From assembly GCA_030770545.1 (NCBI GenBank), contig CM061102.1, positions 9,971,501-10,035,500 of the forward strand: a DNA stretch of 64,000 nt. Reading direction: 5' to 3'. This DNA is from Macropodus opercularis. Taxonomy: Eukaryota > Chordata > Actinopteri > Anabantiformes > Osphronemidae. Shown piece by piece: positions 46,301-58,161 of this stretch (positions are counted from its first letter, which is position 1; the number at the start of each line of letters is the position of its first letter). The notes below the pieces were generated by a model. The model saw only the letters and a program-made list of their open reading frames with translations. It was not told the origin of the DNA and ran no database searches. A program made the translations under genes and the position numbers.

Positions 46301-49300
46301 CTCTGCAGATGGAGAGAGGCAGAGAGAAAGAGAAAAGCGGGGTGTGTGGGGTTCGACTCCCCACCACAGCGTGGAAACTACAGCAAGTCAATCAAAGCAA
46401 TTGCAACAGAATTTTAGCCCATTTAGGGACATTAAACAACTTTCCACGTTTCTTTCTCATTTTCTTTGCGTTCGGTTTCGCCACAAGCTCCGCTGCACAA
46501 ACCTAAATAAACGGAGGCCATAAGTTGCGTTGCACTCCCACTTCATTGAATATGTAAAGTCACGGTGGACGATCCTCTGCTACAGCCGCTACAGAGTCAC
46601 GGTCCCGCTTCAAACTGTATGAGAAGTTTCAATTTGCCCATGGAAATTAGTGGAAGAACTTCTGATTGATAGTCACTGAATGAACGTTTCTGTTTTTGCT
46701 AAATCCTCATTCAAACGTGTTTGATATGTTTTATTACATGTGCTATTTTGCTACAGAACGTGTTGTTTTTTCAGAAATACATGTTGCATCTTTACAGCTA
46801 TAAACAAACCGTGACAATGAATCTGTTCATAGGTGAAAATGGGAAGAACCACACGGATCTGACATTTTACTCCATGGGGACCGTGTTTCTGAGGCCTAGT
46901 TGTCACTCACTTAGGTAGAATCAGAAAAATTGAAATAACAATGTAAAACGAGCTTTGAGCTCAGAGGTCACTCACTGAAACCGTGTCCATGTTTGACAGT
47001 TAACGACTTCGACGATCATCAGCGTCTGTGTTTCTAATCAGGTGCCTGGTCTCACCTGTGCTGAGGCTCAAGCTTTAGACAAGACGCTGCTGACACCTGC
47101 TGGTTGGACTTAACACAGACATGCGCAGTGAAGGAGCGAAGGGTGTGTAGTGACTTCATAATCACACACCGATGTCAAAGCAAGTTTTAATAAAATGTTC
47201 AACTTTCTTTAAATTTATTAGGATATTTATTATCCTAAAATATGTAATTTCATAATGTTTGTCATGTTTTCACTGATATACTAAATAATCTTTAAAAACC
47301 TTATGTAAAATCAATTTGTTTCCAATTTAAGTTCCAAAAAAATCTGGACTTCCCATAATACAACTTGCTAGTATGTGCAAATAAACACCCCGTCTTTTAA
47401 GTTTTATGCGGGTTGTTATAAAAAAGCTTCTATGCATCAAGTCCCAGAAACAGGAGGAGGCGCCTACAACTACTCAAACAAACAGTGTGATAGGATGGAT
47501 TTTATTCAAAACTTTATTCGATTTTACATTTCTATAATAAATAGATCAAAAGCTGTTATGCACTGATGAGAAGCTGAAAATGGGGACATCATTTGAGAGT
47601 AAGCAGGAGCATTATCAGTCTGAATATCTGTGTGCAGATGCCTGGGTGAGTCCATACGTACGCTCTGTAGGCTCAGATTAAGTTTAGGGGTTGCAGTCCC
47701 CCGCTGCTTCTCTCAGGACGCTCTCCAGTCGCTCTGCATCTCATCATCATCATCGTATTGCTTACAAAACTGTTACAGTACAGGTCAAAGGTCAAACTAT
47801 TGGTAATTGCATAGAGTTGTTTGTCATGATGAGGCCTTTTCTTACCAACATTAACCTAAAGCTTTGTTTTGTGATTCACTGAGTCAGTCAGAGCTTGTAA
47901 TTCCACCAGATCAAACCTTGTTTATGTGCACAACTTTACACTTTCTAAAGTCAAAACAGCACAAAAATGAAGATTACTTAAGAAGTTTACTGAATAGTAA
48001 AATCAGCAGAGCTGCTGGAAGTGGATTTGAAAAAAGGCTAAACGTAAGAAACAGATGACACACGTACAGCATAGCAGCCACAATATTTCTTGCATCCGTT
48101 GCACACGTAATATTACCAAACATGACATGGAATGATTATTAGAAAGCAGCATTTGTCTTACCAAGTCCTTTGAATAATCAGTAGCCCGGATCATTGTGGT
48201 TATCATCCTTAGCTGCTTTCATTTTCCTCTGACCATATAGTTCAAGTAGATGAACAGAAACCACAGCAGGGTTCCATGTTTTCTGTCATATTGTTATGAA
48301 CAAGACATAGATTTTCACCTTGTCCTGAGCCGATTTAACACCTGTGTGACCCGGGAGGTACATGAATATCTATCTTAACAGTCTTAACTCACATCTGTCC
48401 CGCTCGTCAGAGCTATTGTTAAAAGCCACACATTCAGCGTCTTTAAAGTGCAGAGATGTACATCGCAAACCCAGCAAACAGGATTTTTCTGTTTGATGCA
48501 GACGTTTCCATCCCCGGATGTGATGCTCTGTGTAGAAAGATAAACCATGTTTCCACGTCTGCGTGCTGCTGACAGTGTGTGATTCTTGAACTACACCCTC
48601 TACACAGCCTGCTCTCTGAGAGCTGAGAAATAGGGGTTTATACCGCAAACCCTGGTGCTCAAGGGTCACTGCCACTGCTCCTTAGAAGCATCATGTGTGT
48701 CCAGTCAGTGAAGCGCAGGGCAGGGCCCCTAAAAACCTTTACCACCATTCCACCCTCACTTGACCCTGACTTTTATTGCAAAGACTAAACACTGATGAAA
48801 TGAATGTTTACCAGTGTTTAGGAGAATAAAGCTATTTCAGTGAAGAGGCACATACTGTTCATTGAGAGTGTTCAGGGCCGCGTCACTGAATCGTGCTGAG
48901 CCTTAGCCAGGGTTAGCACAATGAAATTAGCACAGCATCACATGGGACTTACAGTTAAGATGCTTCCTGTGTTAGTGTACACATTTTTACAAATCACCTG
49001 TTTTCAAGCACTGCGTCTAAGGTCTACCTCACGTTGCACATGCCTAAAATGCATTGGTTATTGTTTTAAAAGCAGCTTTGTTAAAGGAAAGTTAGTTTGT
49101 CAGAGGGCTTGTATATCATTTCATTCCAAAGCTCTGCCTATTGTTACCGTTTGCTGTGGTTCGTAAAGTGCGTTGCAACATGTCGTCATCTCAGGCAGAG
49201 GAGCACAAAGCACTTATCAAGCAAAGAGAAGATTCAGGATGAAGAACTGGGCTGAATCCTACGATCACTTCTGTCCATGTTTTTAGTACTACTATAGTAT

Positions 49301-50190
49301 TAATACTACATGAATCATCTACAGCTGTTTATATAATTCACATTCAATTTTTGGATGTTTTGTGGAAAGATGTTAAAATTGATCCGTAGAACAACTGTGT
49401 TCATTAAAGCTGTGACTGTAATTACATTTTTTCATGTCACTAAACAATGTTAATACTGTTTTTAGTATAAGACAGATTCAGCCCAGTTTATATTGCATTA
49501 TATTCCCCGTGTCAAGCACCTAAACAAAGAGATATTTCTGCTGTGTCTATAGATGAAAAACAGTCAAATATTCAGATATTGATGTACAGTACTCTGGCTG
49601 TGGTAACACACAGTAAGTCTCTGAAGTACCTTCAAAAGTGCACTGACACACAAATGTTTATTTGTTTTAATGACGAATCCATACAAATGCACACACAATT
49701 TGAAATTGTCTGAGAATACAAAATAAATTAGATAGAAATTTATGCCAGGTTAACAACTGTTGTGATGAATTAGCCAATTAACATGACAGGTCTCAACTAT
49801 GCTAAGCTAATTTACTATAACCTAAAATATAATGATGATACATGATGAGCCGAATTAACAAACGCCTGTAGTATATTTGACTTTTACATTAAATCTTAAA
49901 GCAGCAAAACTATTTGAATTCCCAGTATGAGTTGTTTAAATGTTCAAACTCTTCAGAAACCCTCGTTTTCTTTGTCATTTTTGACGGGAATCTTCTGTAT
50001 GTCTTCAACAATCTGTCAAATTTCCATCCATCATCCTAAGAACTTGTCCTTGTAAGAGCTGCGGGGCTGCTGGAACCAAAGCTGCTGCCACTGAGCAAAC
50101 GTCAGGGAGCAGTCTGGACGGGGGGCCAGGCCATCCCAGGGCCTATGTGGAGGCTTTCTCTTTCATGATAATAAAAATAACGCAAGATGG
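46301..50190. other. Intergenic region between dscaml1 and scn4b
   Basis: About 3.9 kb between the dscaml1 promoter region and the inferred 3' end of scn4b. It is AT-rich, and its scattered short open frames show no splice context or recognisable domain. A CTCF-like motif is at 47086-47107. Nothing else was identified. Confidence 0.5.
47086..47107 (-). promoter_or_regulatory. CTCF-like motif candidate
   Basis: On the minus strand it reads CCAACCAGCAGGTGTCAGCA, containing CCAGCAGGTGTCAG, near the CTCF core. It sits between dscaml1 and scn4b. Motif match by eye only. Confidence 0.25.
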
Positions 50191-50199
50191 CTTTAATGA

Positions 50200-50576
50200 T
50201 TTATTTGGACTTGCTTGTCTAACTAACTGTCATGTTTAATTAGGTTCTTTTATTGTTTCTTGTAATAAACTGGCCAGTCTGGCCAAAAAGACAGATACTG
50301 GACATGGGACAATAATTCTAACAACACAGTTTGAAGCATCTTTGGTTCAGTTGTCTGAAGATGTAAATCATTCAATTATGTGCACATTTAAAATAACTAT
50401 GTGTCTTCCATCATCTGCACATTTTGCCACGTGTGCACAATATGCATATTTAAATGTACTGTATATTCCCACAGCCAGAGATTCCAGATTTAACTAAATG
50501 AATTTTCATGTACCCAAACACATGTTCATATACAAATATATGCCAAGGGAGCCTTTTGATTACTACATGCATTTTC
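50200..50576 (-). other. scn4b: scn4b 3'UTR (minimum)
   Basis: Follows the TGA at 50577-50579. AATAAA on the minus strand occurs at 50248-50253 and 50200-50205. The true end is inferred and could lie further left. Confidence 0.45.
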
Positions 50577-53500
50577 TCATTTCTTTTTGGGAGTCGGTTT
50601 TGACTCAGCTTTGGATCCTGAGAGCCCGTTTTCTGTGTTGTCGATCCCTGATGAAGTTACAAGGCACTCCTTACTGCAGAGCGAGGAAAAGAGACGACAA
50701 AGTTGAAACTATTTAAAAAACCTGACACGTCGGTATTACAGCATCTGATGTGTCTGTATTTACTCCAACGAAACGTTACGCAACGCTCACATAGCTGATG
50801 AATATACCAGCATTTATGACAACTCACTTTTTCTCCTCCATCTTGGTCAAAACAAAGAGGGTCAAGTTCTTCAGCAGCATGAAGCCCATTAAAAACGCGA
50901 TGGCTCCACCCACAGCGGATGCTATGATGATGGTCAGTGTGTTGTCCACCACCCTCACTGCACATTAACAAAAGACCAGGGAAACAAATGTGTTTTAAAG
51001 TGAAAATAATAACAATAAATAATACTTTTTATTTCAAGGCGTCTTTCTGGGCTTTCTGATCACGACAATCCATTGTGTAGCATCTACAGCCCGCGGCGCC
51101 GTCTAACCTGGTGCCTCAACGCGAGATTAGAGTTTGACGCTGACTGTTATCTCTTAATGCTGAAAGCGTACATTTAAACAATAAACACAACTGGTAGCTA
51201 ATCTCTCATGGTCCTTGAAGCTTTTTACACTGATTTTGTGTAAATATCTTTTTATTCCTTTGCTGTTTCTTTTTGGTTAAAGTGACAAAGAATGTAGCCT
51301 TTGTCTGAGTAAGGAGAATATATTTTCCAAAAAACACATGAACAGACCAGTATTTAGCTTAGCTACTCACGCTCGTCCACCACAATGAGGTTAAATATAG
51401 CACTGTGGTTCCTGTCCTTCTCCTTTGGGTTGCGGCCAAAACAAGTGTACTGGCCTCCGTCCTCGAAAGTGATGTTCCACAGCAAAATGGAAATGTTGTT
51501 GTGATGATTCTTCCCCACGAACTCCACCCGCTCACGAAATATACTTACATCTGGCACCACGCCCTCCGACGGTATCACAGACTCGCACACCTGAATGAAG
51601 CAAAGTCAGTCAAAACTACATCCAGACGCCCGAGCGTGAATCTTTCAGACAGAACGGCCTTACTCTCTGCATGGTACCATTGTCATTGAACTGCCAGTTG
51701 AAGTAGAGGTTCTTGATGCCGATGCAGCTCGAGTATGTGCAAGGTAGCATGACTGTGCTGCCATTCACGGCCTCCAGGAATGGAACCTTCCCCACAGACA
51801 TCTCCAGGGCCTGAGTGCTCCACACACCTGGGAAGGAAGGGGCATAAAAAACAAGATTGGCCTGTGCAGGGAGTCCTCCTCACAATGCAGCACTGCTGTG
51901 GGAATGAAAGCAGCCAGCGTCTAAATCGGCTCATCGTTTTGGGAAATATGCGTATTACCATTTCTGATTGATGCTATTCTTGTTTGTGCTTTCAGCCAGC
52001 AGTTTAGCAATGAGTAACAGTCTGAATCTAACAGTGAGCTGCTGCGTCAGCGCCTTTTAAACCTCATCCATCAACAAACAGGTTTTTTGTTTAATTGGAC
52101 AAAACGCAAAAACAACTAATCGTGATTTATTCTGATGTCACTGTATGTGTCAGATTGCCTCTGTTGTAGCTTCAGTCCTTATAACCAGCATTGATTTCAT
52201 GTATCTTTACGCATGTTCCAAATGATCCAGAACACCCTGCGCAGTGTCTGCCAACCTGCACGACACCTGCTCCTGCACACCAGAGCGTTGTGCGGCTTCA
52301 TTATTATTGTCACAATAATGTACAGCAGTAACTTCGTAACAGGACAACTGATCAGTTGTAGAGCGGCTAATAACGGATTATGTGCTGTGTCTGTTACTGG
52401 CTCTCAGTAACATGACACCACAAGGTCCTTGCTGTGTCATTAGTTTCTGCACAGTTTTAACTGCACCTCACTTCCATCTAAAAACCACAGCGTCATGTAA
52501 GATGGTGAGATCAACTCCCAACTTATCGTGTCCTACTTTTACATCTAGCAGACGCATCCTCCCAGGCAGGATTCAAGGTCATACGTACGCATAACGACAG
52601 CACAGAATTACAGCAAACTAGATCTGTTCTCCATCGACGCGCACTGTGAGTAATGCTTCCATCTAGTGTGTGAGGTGCAGACTACAGTTACAGGACGTGA
52701 CGCTGCTAACGTGAGCCAGAATATGATCCGTGGCTGCAGGACCAGCTGTAACACTGACCGCACTCCTCCAGCTGTGTCCTGACGCCGCCGACCTGCTCTG
52801 TGATAACAACGTGTGCTCAAGGTCGACAAGCCTGACAAACAGCATACAAAAAACAGCGCTGAACAGTGGAGGAAGGCCCGTGGCGCGTGTAAGCATGCTA
52901 TCGATTCATTCTCCTCTTGCTCTTTGCTTTCCTGTGATCTGACTCTCTCCAGGCTTTCCCACATCTCAGCCGGTCCAGTGCAGCAGAGTGAGCTCTCAAA
53001 AAAAGTCAGTAGCAGAAACACTGACGAGAGAAACATCACCAGCCCTGCGCACAACACGCACTTTTGCTTACTTCGACTTTTATTCTTTCAGTCTCTCTGT
53101 GACTTCCTGTGTCCTTAAGCACTTGTTTTCCATTAACACACCTTTCTATCACTGCAGTGAAGCTGCTGACAGCAGAAGAATAAAAGCCCGTGTCTTTTTC
53201 CTCTCTAGGACCGTGATCTTCTTTGTGTTCTGTTTCTGACTAACTTATATCTCCATTAATCAGTCGCCTACTTCATGTTGTCTGTTTTATCTAGGTTTTC
53301 AAATAAAGCCTTGTTGTCGTTCAGCTTCAGATGAAAGGAGAACGGTGCTGCTCCAATTTCTAGCCTACATATGTCAACCGTAGAACAAAAGCTTTATTTT
53401 TAATGAATACAAAAATGTCTAGTTCTAGCCTTACTTTTAAAACATTCATATTTTAGAAAAAAACACTGATAATGTAGTAAAGCACAAGCGAAGACGTCCT

Positions 53501-54610
53501 GCTAGTAGCTCTAGGTTGGTGCTTTAATCCTTAGTACTGTATGTTTAAGAGCAAAACGCTGAGACTCCACCGCACTGGCTCCCCCTGACTCACACCAAGA
53601 CAAAAACCTCTCACAGCCAAAGGTGCTCTCTATTCTGTCCACTCAGTCTATACGTAACACTGTGCACTAATATGGAGCAGATATGTTAAACTACTCAGCG
53701 CTTACTGTAAATACATCTGCAATCTGATCTCCAATCAGAAAATATATACAGCGTGATGCTTACAGAACAGCATCTTCACCAGCTGTGACTATATTCAATG
53801 TTTTGTCAATGCTTGTGCTACTTTAGCACTAAAATTTAAATAGAAAGTTAATGCATGAGGAGTTGAGACTTTTTGATTGTCAGATGGGTGAGTATTAAAA
53901 ATTTACTGAGAATAACTGCGTGATTAACATTATTACTGCAAAGCACTTATCCCATCATGGGATAAACATTTACCGTCAGATTTAGGTATTTTACGCTGGT
54001 TTGTTTTTTTAAAGTGGATCTTTTTCTACATTTCTACAGACATTTTGTTAGAAAGGTTAAGGACGCGTCTCCTTTGAGATGCCTGGGTGTCATCCAAGGT
54101 TAACATCCTCCAGCATCAGCATCCTTTACTGTGTATTACATTACTTGCATACAGTACGAGGTGGCTCCACTGTGCCTGTAAATCTACCTTTGCATACCTT
54201 CAGCGCAGTTCTCTTACCTGACAATAAATGCTCTCAAAGTCCTCACACTTCATTTTGTAACTCAAATATTTTGCTCAGAGTGACTCTGTTGCAACTGCGG
54301 CACAATGGCAGGGTCTCTGGTTCCTCAGCTGCAGCCTTTCCATCACAGGGTCATTCTATTCTGTCCAAATCTTCCAGCTAAAACCTTGTATCTAATCTTT
54401 ATCAATTTCCCATGAAACCACTCTCAAAGCCTACTCTAGGTACTGTAGGCCAGTACGCACGTCTTTCAAAGTAAAAGCTGTGGCACAGTGTTGTTCTGTA
54501 TAGTAAAGTGAACAAAAGACCTTACCAAGCAGCACAGAGAGGATCAGGGCAACGACTGTGTGGGGAGGACCCAGCCTTGGGGGTCTAACCCCAACCCACT
54601 GGACCTCCAT
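50577..54610 (-). CDS. scn4b: Voltage-gated sodium channel beta-4 subunit, complete
   Basis: Coding exons 54526-54610, 51664-51827, 51371-51590, 50828-50957 and 50577-50673, all GT-AG, sum to 696 nt: 231 aa (human about 228). The protein is a single-pass auxiliary subunit of Nav channels and an adhesion molecule. Signal peptide is residues 1-28. The Ig V domain has Cys58 (LPCTYSSC) and Cys133 (GGQYTC). Cys63 in SSC matches the cysteine that links beta-4 to the alpha subunit by a disulfide. TM is about 164-185. The tail KNKECLVTSSGIDNTENGLS is nearly the mammalian beta-4 tail and separates it from beta-2. The segment KNLTLFVLTKMEEK replaces the mammalian open-channel-blocking KKLITFILKKTREK and has much less positive charge. 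Confidence 0.95.
51828..54525 (-). other. scn4b: scn4b intron 1
   Basis: 2.7 kb intron between the signal-peptide exon and the first Ig exon. Apart from the short dyad at 52303-52319, nothing was recognised. Confidence 0.6.
52303..52319. repeat. ATTATTGT / ACAATAAT dyad in scn4b intron 1
   Basis: Two 8-nt arms around a single base form a perfect palindrome containing opposed ATTGT/ACAAT cores, as at paired SOX sites. Functional meaning is unknown. Confidence 0.4.
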
Positions 54611-54771
54611 GGCAGCCAGATGTGATCTAAAACAATCAGTGCTGCAGGATCCAGCTAGGGAGCAGAATATCCTTTAATCTGGGAGCTGCCACCTGTCTCT
54701 CTGCACTGGGTTGTCTCTACAGTTGTCCTAGGGATACGGACCCTGGTTATCAGCCCCAGCCGTAGGTTAGA
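54611..54771 (-). other. scn4b: scn4b 5'UTR, proximal part
   Basis: Upstream of the ATG at 54610 an acceptor (CTTCTGGTCACAG, AG at 54772-54773 on the plus strand) follows a strong pyrimidine tract. The untranslated part of the first coding exon would therefore start at 54771. Inferred from splice-site quality only. Confidence 0.4.
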
Positions 54772-55003
54772 CTGTGACCAGAAGAGGAGAGAAAAAGAAT
54801 GAGAGAGAGAAGGGAAGAATGAAAAGTTAATAATCCATTATTTAACTGGACACAGTCACCAGAAAAACACAGACTGCAGTAAAAGTTTTTCTGGCACAGG
54901 TGCGATGATTCCTGCACAAACTACATTTGCATCCACTGTAACGCAGCATAAACCTGCAAAACGAAGGATTTCATAGTGACAGCTGAAGTCTCGTGCTGCC
55001 TAC

Positions 55004-55180
55004 CTGCTCCCACAGCCGCCACTCACTCACTCAGAGGCCGGCAGGACACTTCCACCGCTGAGTCAGTGTAGTCGGGACGGCAGCGGAGCAGCAAACCCTC
55101 ACTGCGCAGAGTTAGGGTTCACTCAAGGAGAATCCAGCAGCCAACACTTTCACTGCAGAGACATCGCACATCGCAGCGGC
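55004..55180 (-). other. scn4b: scn4b candidate non-coding first exon
   Basis: A donor CAG|GTAGGC at 55003/55004 on the minus strand could splice to the acceptor at 54772. The upstream limit is unknown; the stretch is moderately GC-rich. Low confidence without transcript data. Confidence 0.3.
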
Positions 55181-55309
55181 AGCCGGGAGGAGAGACAATC
55201 AGTGAGGGAAGAGGGGAGACGTGTAGAAGGACAGACAAGCTGCTGTTTTCATTCCTCTCCAGCAGAGCCTCAGCCTCGGCTCAGCCCGTCCCTTTGGCCG
55301 TTTCACAAC

Positions 55310-55485
55310 TTTTCCCCATCCTGTCTACATGTCTCCTCCCTCTTCCCCCTCTCCCCCGCCTGACTCCCCCCCCTCCCTCACCTGCCTCTTCTTGTTCTCT
55401 TTCTCTGCTTCATCACCCCCATCCACTCCTCCTTTTTCTCCACCACCTCTGCTACCCCCTCACCCTCCTCCCCATCTCCTGACTC
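55310..55485 (+). repeat. Homopyrimidine-rich tract upstream of scn4b
   Basis: About 170 nt of C and T with few purines. The Pro/Ser-rich open frames across it are composition artefacts. It lies just upstream of the candidate scn4b first exon. Confidence 0.7.
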
Positions 55486-57574
55486 GGGGCGGGTGTGCAG
55501 ACTCAGGCACTTTTGTCAGCACGTTTGTGAAGATCAGAGAAAAGTTCTGCAGTGCAGGTTGAAGAGGAGGTTGTGTAATGCAGCTCCCAGACAGGGTCAG
55601 ACACATACACGCCCCATATCAGGACGTCCCATTCATAAACAGACACCTTCTTTCACTGATAACAATAACTTGAGCGTGGTTTTTTGTCTCATTCAATTCT
55701 AGAAGGTCAAATGATCATGTATATCATTAAGCATTCACACTGTCTTGTGAGTGATGCAGCTGCAAGTGCAGTCATCATGTTAGGATGCCTTCATTTCACA
55801 GAAATGTACAAATGAATCAGTCCAGTACAGCTGACCAGCAATATTCACTGCAGTACATGAAAGAAGTGCTTAGCTCAGAGTTCACAGATTCAATTAGACC
55901 CGACTAACACCGCATTTATCCACTTAAGACTAGAAGTCTGTCAACCTTGATCTATTACAGTGAATAAGGAGCGTGCGCACGGTGATGCGGGCTCACTGCT
56001 ACCGGTTTATGGTGAGAAAAAGTGGTTTCGTACCGGAGCAAAGGAGAACTGAGAGAGCACACAAGGATACAACAGAGAGCATGTGACGGAGCGAGCGGGC
56101 CGAGCTACAGTTACACAGGCAGAGGACACAGGGACAGGCGCTCATTTATTTTGGACTGAACCTACTGCTTGTTTTCTTTCAGGTAGATCTGCGTTTGCAA
56201 GCACGCGCTGATCTGTTACTGTCCTGAAAGTAAATTACTATGTAAATTATTTATTAAATATTCTCATATTCTCCTTTCAAATGTAACTCGTAACAGTATT
56301 TGTTATATTAGGAATTTGTTATGACTCAGGTCACTAAGAGAAGCAAATACACTGAACAAAGTCTGATTTAACAATTTGAGACTGTTGTCAGTTGTCAAAG
56401 AAACGTACAAAGGGATTACGCAGATATCGGCAATAACAGGACCACTGGCCTGGTTCAGGGCTGCAGGTGAAGGGTGGTGACAGCAGGCAGAGAGGAGAGG
56501 TGCTTCATGGGTGAGGAGGTCTAAGTGGCCTGGCTGCGGGCTCACTGCTCTCCTCTCCAAGCCCCTCCAGTGGAGTATCAATGCAGCAGCGGTGGGAACT
56601 CTTCCAGGACTGCAATAAGAAAAAAACGCATCTTGCAGCAGAAAGACAGGGAGCTGCTGCAGACCTGTGTAGGACAGCAGCTCCCCGGACAGTCGACCAC
56701 AGGGTAGGTGCTGTAAATACAGTATGTTGACATGCTCTATTATTCGCCTTCGCCGCTGTGGAGATGGACCTTTTTACCATTTAACCGCGTATGTGCGCTA
56801 GATGCATCTGCTGCAGCAAAATGTGTGATGCTCCAAAGGGAGGAGACGACACAGGTCTGACTGTGACTGGTCATTAGCCACTGAGCACAGATAGTGTTCA
56901 CATGCACAATGGAATTCAGCGCAGAAATAAAAGTAATAAAAGTACCAGTAGAAGCACGGTTCATCCATTACCCTAATCACCTTTGGTGGCTAATGAGGGA
57001 CAGTTTAACCACTTCGACAACCAGAAATCGTCTACAGTCAAAACAGACTCGCCCCAACTGAACGTTGCTCTTTTGAGAGACAGGCTGAACAGGTTTGATG
57101 AAAAGGTGGAATTTGAGCCAGAAAAGTAATTGAAAAGAAAGAAACAAGTAAATGAACACAAGGTGAGAACCAACAGTAAGTACACGCAGAAATGATGTAA
57201 CACAGAACGCAGGCTGTTTATTATGAGCGATTCCTGCCAGATTCACGGCTACAATATTAATGTAGCTAATAGCTACATCTATTAGCTACATTAATATTGA
57301 TCTTGCATTTCCTACCAATTGTTATTTGTTCATAATAAACTGACTCCTTTCCTTAAAACACATCAATTGGCAGCACAATGTCCTAAAACTGCTTCATGTT
57401 GTGTATTTTGGTAATCTATCAGACAACTGTGTTGAATTCACAGTTTGAACAAGACCTGTTCTCATTTCGTCAGATGTTTCATAGGTCAAATATCGCTGTG
57501 GGTTATGACAAGTCACATGTCACTTACTGGTCATATCTTTCCTACAGATTCCACCGTACATAATCATTTCAAAA
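55486..57574. other. Intergenic region between scn4b and mpzl2
   Basis: About 2.1 kb. I looked for a scn2b-like Ig exon, the neighbour expected from the human order, and found none. It includes the perfect inverted repeat at 57252-57299. No other feature was supported. Confidence 0.5.
57252..57299. repeat. Perfect 19-bp inverted repeat with 10-nt loop
   Basis: The left arm 57252-57270 (CAATATTAATGTAGCTAAT) is the exact reverse complement of the right arm 57281-57299. The loop 57271-57280 is AGCTACATCT, itself partly repeating the arm. AT-rich, and able to extrude as a hairpin. Confidence 0.95.
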
Positions 57575-58161
57575 ACCTGTTTATTTCAGTGTTGACATTT
57601 CACGGCTCAAGTTATTCATTTACACATTGTACAAAAATCTAACTGTAACATGACATGTGAACTGCCAGTGCAGTAAACATGTTGCTTTGTTTACCATTAA
57701 CGTTGCTTAGAACCAAATTAAAGCAAAGCTGCATTTTTTTTTTAAATTCTTGAAGCTAGTTAAGTTACAGTGGTCATGAAGAGCAAACATTCATCATCCA
57801 CACCTATGAACAGAAATACATGTGCCTAAGTACAGTGAACTTTAAGTGCATGTTACACAAAGAGAAGAAATCACGGGAATGTACAAAGCAGGGCAGTGAG
57901 TGCAGGCAGCACTGATGCTCTGAATTAAAGTTTTATCTAAAAACCCCTCTACAAGTCCTAATGTACAGCTTAAAACCTCAAATGAGGGAAAATAGAAAAT
58001 ATATAAAAATGTATAGTTTTAGTAAAACAATAAATTGGAATGATAGTATATTATTTCTCTAATACTGAAGTAGTTTAACTACACATCTTAGAGCTGCGTC
58101 TTCCCACCTCAACAGTCAATCGCACTCCAAAGCAGAGGTGCAGAGCAGCAGAGCAAGGCTC
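57575..58161 (-). other. mpzl2: mpzl2 3'UTR (inferred)
   Basis: AT-rich sequence after the TGA at 58162-58164, with AATAAA on the minus strand at 57590-57595. The end is inferred. Confidence 0.45.

Noticed and set aside
50041..50160. Possible last exon of scn4b
   Set aside because: No acceptor and no resemblance to the beta-4 tail; the real tail exon (KECLVTSSG) is at 50577-50673.
55294..55562. Plus-strand Pro/Ser/Leu-rich open frames
   Set aside because: They come from a homopyrimidine tract; no start context, splice signal or domain.
55486..57574. A scn2b gene expected from human synteny
   Set aside because: No Ig-V exon with Cys/Trp/Tyr-x-Cys pattern or flanking splice sites found on either strand.
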